From the NCBI GenBank assembly GCA_022316685.1, contig JAKJHU010000182.1, positions 434,001-498,000 on the forward strand: a stretch of 64,000 nucleotides of DNA, written 5' to 3'. Each line of letters starts with the position of its first letter. Within the stretch, counting starts at the first letter, position 1. A program made the translations under genes and the position numbers. The DNA comes from Progne subis subis (taxonomy: Eukaryota > Chordata > Aves > Passeriformes > Hirundinidae). Of the stretch, positions 9,401 to 21,000 are shown piece after piece. The notes below the pieces were generated by a model, which saw only the letters and a program-made list of their open reading frames with translations, did not search any database and was not told where the DNA came from.

Positions 9401-11240
9401 GTCTTTTTTTTTTTTTTTTTTTTTAATTTTTTTGTTTTGTTTTGTTTCCATCAAATTCCACACTTCAGACCTTGAAGCTGGAAAAGAGCAGCTCCTCCAA
9501 TGTGCTGTGCGTGGCTGAACACTTATTCTTAGGAATATTGAGTGCTAGGCATAAAAAAATATAAAAAAGAAAATAAGGCATTAAAATGAGGCAAAGTCAA
9601 TTTACAGAGATCCTGCTCTTGACACGGATTAACTTCGGTCATTTGAGACCCCCACACCCCCCCCCCCAAAAAAAAAAAAAAAAAAGAAATCAAAAAACCC
9701 AAAAAATTCTTACTAAAAAGGAAATGCCAGAAAGTTCTGCCTGAGCAAAAAATTACAAGTTTAATCTTTTTTTTTTTTTTTTTCCCCCCAAAAAAAGAAC
9801 AAGTGATTCCTTGGTGGTAGAAGTCCATCAGAACCTGAGAGCAAAGGTCGCTGGTGGCGCCGGGGGCATGTCCTGGAGGGGCAGGGACAGTCACGCTCGT
9901 ACCGTGGGGCTTCCCCAGGAAAGCTCAGGAGAAACGGGGACAACGAGGAGAGTCCTCACCAAAACCTTCCCAGCGCTCCCCAGCTCCTGCACGTCCTCAG
10001 CTCAGGGCCCGGAGGAGGCTGGCGTTTTGGGAAGTCATTAATGATGGGTTGATTGCTTCTGTAGAGAGGGGAGTTGTGCGTGTGGGGATGGACAGGGACG
10101 CGAGAAGACCCCGCTCCGTTTTTCCAAGTCACATCCTAAATGCACCAGAGAAGGACATTTCAGGAACTCTTCTTTACTTCTTCTTTTCCAAGTGCCAATT
10201 AATCTGGCTTTGCAGTCACCAGGATCCCACAAACCGAAAGGAAACTCAGCTTAAACAGGCGAGAAAAATGACATTTCCTATCTCGTCCTGAATCCGTTAT
10301 CAGATGGAAGCCTAAGGACTTGTCTGAAATCCCGCAGAAGCGGAGCACCGAGGCGAGCCGAGGGTCAGCCAAGTCTCCACCCCTGAGTGGCACGTGCCTC
10401 CTCACTACGAAACCAGACAAAGGTGGGCACTGCGGAGAATTCCCAGGGGAGTACAAAAAGAGTCCGCGGACGCTGCTGGCTACGGATAAATACAAATAAT
10501 ACCCAAGGATTCATTCCCAGGTCGGCCCTGCGTGGAGCAGGCGTGGCAGGGAGCACGGGGGGGAGAAGCCACTCCAGAGGCCACGTGTTGGTGTCACACG
10601 CCTGTCCCCAGCAGCGTTCCCTGCACTGCTCTATAAGAGCAGAGATCCCCAGGCGGCCGCAGAGGGGGACGAGGCAGGGAGCTTGAGAACTCCTGAGCGA
10701 AGTTTTTACAGTGCTTGGTGCTGGGATTGGGGTCAGGATCTGTCCTGAGGGACGGGTGAACCAGCAGAGCGTGTGTTGGGGATGGGCTCCCAGCAGAGGA
10801 TGCTTGTTTTCGGAATTATCTGGGTTTTTTCCTTTTTTTTTTTTTTTTTTTTGTCTTTTACATTCAGTGTCCCGAGAGCAAACAGCACATCAGAGCCCAC
10901 GGGCTGAAAATGGCACTGGAAACGATAAAGTTGCTTTTAAATATGGGAGAGCAAAAGGGGAAAATCAGTGAAGATTGTCCATAAGCAAGAACTGGGCTCT
11001 TTCCTGTGCTCCCAGACCTCGGGACCGTGTTTGTTTATATTTGCACAGACACATCCTACGTAGAACTCCACAAAAATCTACGAGTGTTCCAGAGTAAACT
11101 ATTTTTTTTCCGTGACAACTAAAGCATGAGGCTGGATGGCCAAAGGCTTTGGCCCTGAGGGGGAGGAATGGGGAGCAAACAAAGGATGTGATGGAAGTCG
11201 AGACAGACCCTTAAACCACCGCAGCACCAGCGGGCGACGG

Positions 11241-11276
11241 AATAATAATAATAATAATTATAATTATAATAATAAT
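11241..11276. repeat. (AAT)n microsatellite in predicted SRGAP2 3'UTR
   Basis: Interrupted AAT/ATT triplet run; in the mRNA sense it would be an AU-rich (ATT)n stretch. Confidence 0.85.
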
Positions 11277-11710
11277 GCACAAGAAACAGGCATGTCCAAG
11301 CTCCACGTAACCAGTGGCACCAAAACATGCAATAGACTAAAATCTATCCTATTGTTTCCCTGTGGTAAATAAAACACAGAAATTATAGAAGTCACTACAC
11401 CAGTATCCAAAAACAGGACACCACCAAAACGTTCCTTCCAGCGGCCCCAACACTTGGAACAAGGCATCGAAAACCAAAAATCCAACTCATCCCTTGGTGT
11501 TTTCCCGCTCAGCTTCACAGTGGATGGTGGGCTGCGGATCTCCCGAGCGTGGCAGGAGCCGTCCTGGGGACGCGGGACGAGGCCGCCGCCGCTCAGGAGC
11601 TCCCGGCACCTCCCGACCCAACCTTCCGAGGATTCCTTAGATCAAAGTCTCTGCCGGAGTCCCTTCACCTGGAGCAGCAGGAGTGCACCCCGAGGGCGGC
11701 ACGGGCGGGC

Positions 11711-12094
11711 TCACACAGTACAGGATTTGTCGGGGGGCTGCTGAGGGGCGGAGGAGGCCACGCCGGGGCTGGCGGCGCTGCTTTTGGGGAACACGGCCGG
11801 CTTGGGCCGCGTGGCCGGGGGCTTCACCTGCGTGGCCATTTTGACGGATTTGACGGGCCGGAAGGTGCAGGGAATGTCCCCGGCCGTGCTGGCGCTGCGC
11901 TGGAACGGGGGCTCGGTGTCCTTCAGGAGCTGGGTGTGCAGGGGGCTGGAGGGCTCCGAGGTGGGGGCCACCACCGGGGACGTTTTCAGGGGCTCCAGGG
12001 TGTCGAGGACGACGTCGGGCGCGTGCTTGACGCTGCTCTGCCTCTCCAGCTCCCGCAGCTCGTTCAGGGCTGAGTTCATGGTGGCTTCAATGTC
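11711..12094 (-). CDS. SRGAP2: SRGAP2 last coding exon (residues 946-1072 and stop)
   Basis: 384 bp, acceptor TTGCAG, phase 0, TGA stop at 11713-11711. It begins [20 protein letters not shown] and ends PPDKSCTV. It is proline and serine rich ([14 protein letters not shown]) and ends in the conserved SCTV tail. Confidence 0.97.
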   Translation of the reverse strand, partial: DIEATMNSALNELRELERQSSVKHAPDVVLDTLEPLKTSPVVAPTSEPSSPLHTQLLKDTEPPFQRSASTAGDIPCTFRPVKSVKMATQVKPPATRPKPAVFPKSSAASPGVASSAPQQPPDKSCTV

Positions 12095-15000
12095 CTGCAA
12101 GCACAGCAAGAGGAGCCCAGTGAGGGCACGGCCCAGACACGCAAACAAGCGGCTAAAAGCCGGATTTGGAGCGCGTTTTTGTTTTCTGAACGCCAACCTC
12201 GGGTCAAGGACCAAACCGAGCTGCGCCGCATCCCGCAGCCAATAGCCACTAAAATTTTCCAGCAACAGGGAGCAGAATAATTGCTAGCACTGCCTTGATG
12301 CTGATCTGGCCCTTCGCTGCTCCTGGTGCTGCCCAGATTTCAAATAAAGCCCCAAATTGCAGCAACGAGCAGAAACCAAAACATTGGTGCCCCTTCTTGT
12401 GAGATTCAGGAGAGGAAATTCCTGAAGGGAGCACTGATGGCTTGGACACTGCCTGATGGGCCACACACTGGATGCTGAAATCCTCGTGGGCTCTTGCTGC
12501 CTCATTGGTTTTCCTGCTGAGCTCCTCCCAGAAATGTATTTCAGAGCACTCAGGTTTTTAGAAAACACAGAAGATGTTTAGAAACACATGCAGGAACCAA
12601 AACCGGCCCTTCTCCTCCTTCCTCTTAAAAAGTATTACAGTTAGTAACAAATGAGTATAAAGAGAACTCCTTTAAGCTAAAACCACGGGGGTTTTTGTCT
12701 CAGAACCTACACTTTGTCTGCTGGAGAGTCCAGAACTCCCTGGGGAGCAGGAGAGCTCAGCCTGGCTGTGACTCACACTTTTGGCTGCAGCTTCCTCAGA
12801 GCTTTTTCAGGGGGTGGGGAAGGTAAATCAGTCAAGGAATGGTGGAAGAAAGCAGAGGCAGAAATCTGACACCTCCCACTCTATCTTGAGGCCAGGCAGA
12901 TTTTCGTTATGAAGTTGGGGAAATATGTAAGATGGTTATTGGATGGTGTTTGAGCAGATACTACAGAGAAAAACACTGATTTAACACAGCTTGGGTTTTT
13001 CCTCCCTCCTCTTTTTTTTTTTTTTTAAATTTATTTTCCCCTCCGCTTTCCTTTTTGTCCCCAGACTCTTCTCCAGTGAAACAATGGAGTGAGGGTTCTG
13101 GCAGGGAGAGGAGACAGAACAACTTCAGTCACAGGCTAATTGAAAAAACAAAGAATCTGATTTATATCAACCAAAGCCTGGGAAGGACAGGGAAACACGG
13201 AGACAACGGGAGCTGTACACTGCATTTCCACTGCAACAAATGGGCTGGAGGCACTCAGAATGGCAAAACACAAATTCCCATCAGCATTAAACCCATCGGG
13301 TTTTAATGTGCCCCTTATTTATCATGCGGAGTCGCTGCTTTGCGATAAAAAACACGTTTAATTTTTAAATTATGCTTTTTCCCCCCCAGCTCCTTAGGAA
13401 CCTGCAGAGCCCCCGGGCCAGGCAGAGCAGGCAGGTCTCCCAGGGCTGGCTGTGTAATCCGAGCCCGGAGCATTCCTTGGCTTCAGGCAGACCCATCCAT
13501 CCCACCCTGCACACTGTGGGGACGGACAAACGCAAGTGCAGGCACATCCACGAGGAAGAGCCCTGGTGGAAGAGGGAAATCTGTAACTTCACATCTTTTG
13601 GAGCCAGCCCCGGCTCCAAGGCCCTCGTGGAAATAACTAACCCCTGAAAACCAGCAGGGTTCTGTCCAGAGCTGGTTTCTGATCACATTTTGAGCCCTGC
13701 AAGATGAGGATGCCACTGGAGCTCTGCTTTGCTCGGGGCTGTGCTGCTCCATGTGCCTCCCCTGGCACACCACAGGCGAGCCTGCACGACTGGCAGGGGG
13801 CTGTGAAATCCACAATAAATACTTCATTTCTCTCGTGTCTTGAAGTTATGATTGTTTAATTCTCCGCTGACAGCTCTGGAATCCGTGGCACTTTCCGAAA
13901 TGGGTGTTTTTAGTGTCGAGATTAAATTGTGGGTAACGATCAGGGCCAAGATTTTATGGAGGAAGGATGTGACTGCTCGTCTTCCCTCAGTGCCTTGCAC
14001 ACAGCGAGGATGAAAGCCCAGACTGGGGCCGTGTCCTAAGTTAATGCTGCACTGGGAGAAGCACAGAATGCCTGGGGTTGGAAGGGACCTCTGGAGTCCA
14101 GCCTGGAGGTGACACCGGGACACGTCCAGGTGGCTTTGGGGTGTCTGCAGAGAGGGAAACTCTGCTGGGCAGCAGTTCCAGGGCTCTGCCTCCCTCATGG
14201 ACAGCAGCTCTCCCTCATGTTGAGGCTGAACTTTTTATTTTAATCTAAGGCTCCTTGTCCTGTCGCTGCACAGAGCCTGGCACCACCCTGACACTCCTTG
14301 GGGAGATGTGTGTGGATCAGTGGGATCCTCTCTCCGCCTCCTCCTCTCCAGGACTGCCCAGGCCCAGCTCCCAGAGCGCTCCTCACCCAGAGCCGCCCTG
14401 CAGAGCTGCCCTTCCCTCCTGGGGCACGCACACGAACCGAAGCAGGCCCCAGCGCCCCCCACACCCTCCAAACCCGCGCGGCACAGGCTGCTGCTCACCT
14501 GAGCAATGACCTCGGGGTCCACGGGCCGGTGGTTGTTGAAGCTCTTGGACCTCCCAGCCGTGACAGCCTTGCGGATCTGCGGGCTGTCCATCCTGCTCTT
14601 CAGCGACGAGTGCCGGCTGATGGAATTGAGGCTGCCGTGGCCACTGACGGAGCATTTGTCCGGAACCTCCTTGGGAAGACTTTGGCTCATAATGGGCTGA
14701 GATGAGGGCCTGGAACCGGCTATGGCTCCGGGGGAGGCTGGTTCTGCCAGGGAACTACCTAGGCCGTGGCCGTCACTTTGGCGGAACGCTCTTCTGATGC
14801 TGCCTGACTCTGGTTTCTTTCTTTGCCTTCAGTCACAAAAGCAAAACAAGTCAATACAAGCAGGTACAGGGCTGTCATTCGAAGATATCCCCCCAAAAAA
14901 ACAACACACAGGACAATGGGGAGAGACACAGAGGCACCCAGATTACAAACAGACCGGGGGGGGGGTTTGAGGAGTGATTGCAGTACAGAGAAATAATCAT

Positions 15001-18000
15001 AAATTATAAATCATTCCAGTTTCACTCTTCTGACAACGAGACTGAGTCCTGGCAGCTGTGCACATTCAGAGCAAAACCAGAAAACTTGGGTGGAACATGA
15101 TTAACTTGGTCAAGAGGAGAAGAATTTATACTGGAACAAAAACAAAAACCAAAACAAACCCTCTGTGCCATCGACAGGTTTTGATGATGTGTTTTTATTA
15201 CATTCCAAGAGCAGAGCTACAATCTTTGACTGGAGGACACAGTATAAGTCTACTAAGCTCCTGGCCCAAGGCATGAAGTTATTATTTTCAGAGATCAGCA
15301 AGCAAAGAGCCCCAGTTTGGGGTTTAATGATCGTTTCCAATGTTTGCTGGTGGTAAGAGATGGTTCTTTTTTCATGGCTTTGGCAGGGCCACGAGGCATT
15401 ACCTATGCAGGGCTACGGATAAACCAAAGGGATGATGTCAAATGGATGAACCGGTCCAAAGAATTTAGTTTCTACCCCAGCACCATGAGGTCTGACAGCA
15501 CGATTCCACTCAAATCATGGGAAGGCCAATGTAGCAGAATACTTTATGCCATAGGTCTGAAGCTTGGCATCCATTATACAGGGAAGGATCCATTTATAGA
15601 TAGCACCAGCCCCATGAATAACTGCAAGAAAGTGTTAACTCCAGTAGGATTTTGGCATCCAAATAATAATTCAGTGGGTGGCACAACTGTCATTGCGAAA
15701 CCATCTGATTTAATTTTGCTCAAGTCTGTTCACACATAGGTCAGAAGATTCATTCCTAAAGAAAAAACAACAAAATGAGTCTTATGCTGCTTTATGGCTA
15801 AATATCAGGTTCCCTAGTAAAGGGGAAAAAAAAACAAACAAAAAAACCAAAACTGGAGTGGACATTCCCCAGGCTTCTAAAAACCACTACACACAACTCT
15901 ACCAAAGGCAGCAGATGGTGAAGCTCCAGCACAGGTCTGTTATTACACAAATCTCTCCACAGCTGGCAGAATGGCCACTCCAGTGGCTCAGACAGCAAAT
16001 ATCATGAAAGAAAGCCCAGATCCCAAGCTGATGCAGATTAACAGGGCTTCCCAGATATCAGTGGAGCTCTGCTGAATCCCATAAGGAAGGACCAGGCTCT
16101 CTAGGCCATGAGCAGGGTCCAAACCTTTTAAAAGGATGCATTTGTGCTAATGCCTTTACAGACTAGATTGTGTTAAATTAACTGGAGGTTAAGAACATCC
16201 CCTCCCATCCAACTGTAATTATCACATAATGCCTTCACTGCACAATGGAGAGAGCTGGGGGGGGTTTTACCATGAAGGAAATAATCAGAAATATACAGGG
16301 AGGGGGATAAGCCTGTCTAGAGAAATTATTTAACAGATCATGGAATTTAGTCCGCTCCTAGCTTGATTTTCCAGCTTTTTATTACGTTGAGTGTTGGCTA
16401 AAGCAATGATTTCTGGTGGAGGAGGCAAGGTTAGAGCAACAGGGGGTTGTGCTGTTCCACTGCAAGCATATGGTTAGTAACCCGAGGCGAGGAGTGCTGC
16501 AGGAACAAAGGAGTGCTCCGGGCAGTGCCAGATGGTGGGACTGCAGGTATGGCGTTTATCACAAACTGGGACACGGCTCCCTGCAGGAGTGGTCCCCCCA
16601 CCCCATCCAACAGCACGTGGGGAACGTGGAGGAGACGTGACAGACCACAGAACACCACGAGGGACGGGGACGACGACACGAGACCTCATCCCAGCACTCC
16701 CCTCCCTTCCCCAGCGCATAAAATGGGGCACATTTGGGAAAACAGGGCCAGATGGCACCTGGGGACAGCGAAGCGGGGTTTTGAATGAGCGATGGCCAGG
16801 CTGGTGACAGAGAGGGGACAGCAAAAAGTGAGAGTTAAAAGAGGGGGAAGCAGGGAAAACGGGTGGCGGTGCTCGTTAATGAACCCCTTCCGGGGAAGGA
16901 AGCATTTCACTGGACTCATCACCGAGCAGAGAAAACAACGGAAGGCTGCTCTTACTTGTTGATGTTCGCAAGGTAAATGTCTGCGACGTGGCCCCCGCTC
17001 GGGCAGCTGGCACCAGCTCTGGCTGTCACCTTCTCCTCCGGTGGCTCAGAGTTGATTTCTATTTCCGACTTGGGGCTGGACCTCTCCGACACGCCATCCT
17101 CACTAGGAAGGAGGAGGGGAGGTATCACAACCACAGCAGGAGCAGCAGTGCTGGTTTCCAGCGCTGTGCAGATGTACACCCGGCACGGCAGCACGGGGTG
17201 AGGCTCTTGAGAATCCCCACGTGCCCTTCAAGCCACTGAAACGATCCTAATTATCTTGTTCCACACCCCCCTGCAACGTCCAGGGACATCTTCTGCCTCC
17301 CCAGGCTGCTCCATGCCCTGTCCAGCCTGGGCTTGGACATTTCCAGGGATCCAGGGGCAGCCACAGCTGCTCTGGGCATCCTCCCAGGGAACAATTCCTT
17401 CCAACACAGCCGGTCTAATCCTGCTCTCCTGCATCCTAAGGCCATTCCCCCATCATCCTATCACTCCTCGTGCAAACTCCCCCTCCTCCTGAGCACCGAG
17501 ATCCCAGCTGTGCCCCTCCACCAACGCACCACATCAGCCCTTTTCCCACCCCTGCTCGTCTCAGAGCTCCCTGAGTGAAAAGCTGAGCTCTCCCACGGCC
17601 CGTGGCCACAGAGCCCCGTGGCAGGGCGGCTCTGGAGCGACGTCCCGCGGGGCGTCACGTACGTGTCCTGCACCACGATGTACTGGTGGGGGATGAGGCC
17701 GTCGATGCCGTTGTGCCGTCCCTCCCACCAGTCGTCCGAGGCCCGCTGGTAGAGCAGCAGAGACGCTCCTTTCTTGAAGGACAGCTCCCGTGCAGTCCTG
17801 CCCAGGTAGTCAAACTTGGCTATGGCCTCTATGGGCTCACACTCTAGGGGACAGAAGGGAACAAACAGCTCACTGAGCACCCAGCAGTTCAAACCTGCCA
17901 CAAACCAGTGTATGAAGAGGATAAGGCGTTCCTTCCCTCTTAAGGCGGCGAAGTTCACAGAGGAACCCCTAAACTTGAGGATGCTGCCCTTTCATCCTTC

Positions 18001-21000
18001 ACCTCATCCCTACACAGAGGGCACAGTTGTATTTTCCAAGCTCTAAACCCTCTGCCAGCAATTCAAGCCAACAATGATGGGAGTGGCAAGGGAAGAATGA
18101 GGGTTTCATTAAAATCAAAAGGGTCTCAGTAAAGTCAAAAGGGTTTCATTAAAATCAAAAGGCTCACACTCTAGGAGATAGAAGAGAATAAAAGTTCACC
18201 AAACACCTAGGCTCAGGTGAGCAGTTTAAATCTGCCACAAACCAGTGTATGAAGAGGATAAAGTGTTCCTTCCCTCTTCAGGCAGCAAAATTCAGAGTGG
18301 AACTCCTAAACTTAAGGATGTTGCACTTTTCATCCTTTACCAATTCGTATTTTCCAAGCCCTAAACCCCCTCACAGCAATTCAAGCCAACAGTGATGGAA
18401 GTGGCAATGGCAGAATGAGGGTTTCATTAAAATCAAAAGGGTTTCAGAGGTAGGAAGCAATCAGGCTTGTTCCAGACAAAAATCTGCCCGTGGTTCACTT
18501 CTTTAAAAGCAGCTGAAGTGAACCCCCTGGGCAGGCAGGGGAAGGAAACGTCCTCTCATTCCAAGCTGCTTCAGAAATAAAGCATCTATTCAGAAGGAAA
18601 TTCCTGCTGCCTGTGAGGCTCCCGTGCCTCGGGAGAGCGGAATCGTGGCACGGTGGGGGCAAAGGAAAACCTCCAGTGCCTCCAGAGCTGGGCTTGGTGC
18701 AGGGGTGAGCACACGGAGCTGCTCCCGGGGATGCTCTGTGCCCACTCCTGCAGAGCTCCAGCCATGCCCTGCCGCTAATCCAGGTCCCTGCAGGACCCTC
18801 AGACTATGCAGAGGAACAATAAGGGCATTTAAGGCGTGCAGGAAAATCGATGTGGAATTCCCGTGGATTATTTTTAAGGCTCCGAAAATAATCTGCCACT
18901 GTTTGAGTGTAAAATGTGTATTAAGGCAGCTCCTGGTGCTGGGCAGGGATCAGGGGAATGGAGATGAGCTCAACCACACAGCCCCAGTGGGCTCCCTCTA
19001 ATTACTTTAAAGGAGCTTTAATGCAGCCAAGCAATCCATGGAAATTGAGTTCTTTCCTGGAGAAAGAGATTTGTGGTTCCTCTCCCCTGATCAAAGAGAG
19101 ATCTGCTGCTCCACACAGATCTCTGCACCACAGGAAGCTCCTCCAGCACAAAACTGAAACGGGCTGAAGCTTTTCCAGTTATTCCCTGGATATCCACAGC
19201 TGGGTCTGGAGCTGCCCCGTGGGCTGCAAGGCGGTAGCAGGGTTTGAGAAAACAACGGTGTACATCCATCTGAGCCAGCTGGGGCTCCTCAGCCAGGCTG
19301 AGGGAGCAGAGCAGAAGCAGCTGCCCCCAAAAAAGCACCTGAAATCACCCAGCACCAAGAGACTGAGGGCAAAGAGCTCTGTGAGATCCAAGCCCTCCAC
19401 CACCAAAGCTGACACTAGAGTTCTCCCAAGCCACCCATACCGGGTAAGCCTGAGGTCACACTCACACAAATCCCATTTATCAGTCCTCAGCAACCAGCCA
19501 GGGATTTGGGAGGGTGGGAAAAGCCTGGCCCATGCTGGCAGCTTGTGGCAGACTCCCCCAAGCACATGGTTATCGGGGTTTGGCTCCTTCCTCCACAGTA
19601 AAAAACCCCAACAATGCTGGTTGTTTTTTTGGTGTCCCCCTCCATTTAGGAAGGGGCTGGGAGTGTGGTTTGGTAAATTCCATTTGCTTCGTTAAGAAGT
19701 GTTTATTGTTCCAGATGAGCGAGGCACTCAGGTTTCTGATGGCTCCAATTTGCTTTTTAGGACTCTGGTTTCTCTCCAGAGGACTGATTTTAGACTTTAA
19801 TTTTCAGTAGCTTTTTCCTACTCACACTTATGCTCAGAGAAGGGAACTGTGTGAACGAGGAGCAATAAAGGCTAAGCCAAACAATTCCCCCTGCCAGTCT
19901 GACAGCTTGGGCAGACAAGCAGCAGATTAAAACACTTCCACTCGTGTTTGTAATTCCACAAACACACAATCTGCTCGTCCCTCAGCGCTTCTGACCTCCC
20001 ATACCTGTCTCAAATCGGTTCAAGGCAGATGCTCTGCCAAGCACGACCTCTCCCCTCAGCCCAAAATTCCTTCCTGCAATGGAGGTGGCTGGGATGACAG
20101 CTTTACTCTGGGAACATTAATCCCAGGAGATCAATCCCAAAACAGCTGTAGGAGGTTTGGTCCCATCTAAAGACAGAAGGAGGGGAAAACCCCAGGCTGC
20201 TGAGAGGTGTGACAGAGAGGGGAGGGGGAGAGGAGTTTGAAACCAACCCAGTCTCCTGCTGAGACCCCAAGAGAAGAAGGGACACGTCCAAAATTGTCAG
20301 GTAATTCCAGAGATTCCTGCTGATCCCACACCTCGGTACCTTCTGCCACCTGACGCTTCGAGTGAGCGCTCTGATTTCAAGCTCCACTCTGGATCTTTAA
20401 CCAAGCACAGCCTCCCCCAGGGCAGGCTGCACCAGTGACCCCAGTAAACACCAGCATTCCCATACCATCGTCACTGGTGTGGTGCTCAGCTGTGACGTCC
20501 TGCACCGAATCTTCTGTCAGGGCTCTCTCTCCGTGAGGGCTTTCACTGCAACACAAGGAAACAGGGAACTGTGATCCCTCATGGCCAGCAAGAACAGGGA
20601 ACATCCTGGAGAACCATCAGCTACAACTGGGAACATCCTGGAAAACCATCAGATGTATCTGGGAATCCCCATCAGGAGTCAGTATTTAGGTTCTGTTGCT
20701 ACAGGCACTTTGTGGACGCATCTGCACGTGCTGAAGACGCTGTGGGTAAAGAACAAGCTGAATCGTGATTAGATCAGCCAAACCAAACGTCTCAGTGACC
20801 AGCAACCAGCAAAGTTGCACTCTACATCTCACAGCCTGGACCTCTGGAGACGCCGAGCACTCAGCCAGCAGTGCCAGGCTGGGTCCAGCTCCTCCCTGCC
20901 ATGCCAGGATTACTCCCTTGGCTGCATTCTCCATTGCTCTAATTAGCTGATTAGATGGCTGATGAGAAAGCTGCAACTTCCTGGGGGAAATCATTCCTCG

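Larger units (their letters stand above)
6150..11710 (-). other. SRGAP2: Predicted SRGAP2 3'UTR
   Basis: Between the SRGAP2 stop and the AATAAA at 6178-6173 no splice-compatible family exon is visible. The sequence has UTR character: long U/A tracts, AU-rich stretches, an (AAT)n run at 11241-11276 and a Pumilio-type element near the end. A second minus-strand AATAAA at 7208-7203 could give a shorter isoform. The long 3'UTR is inferred; transcript evidence is needed for the exact end. Confidence 0.6.
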
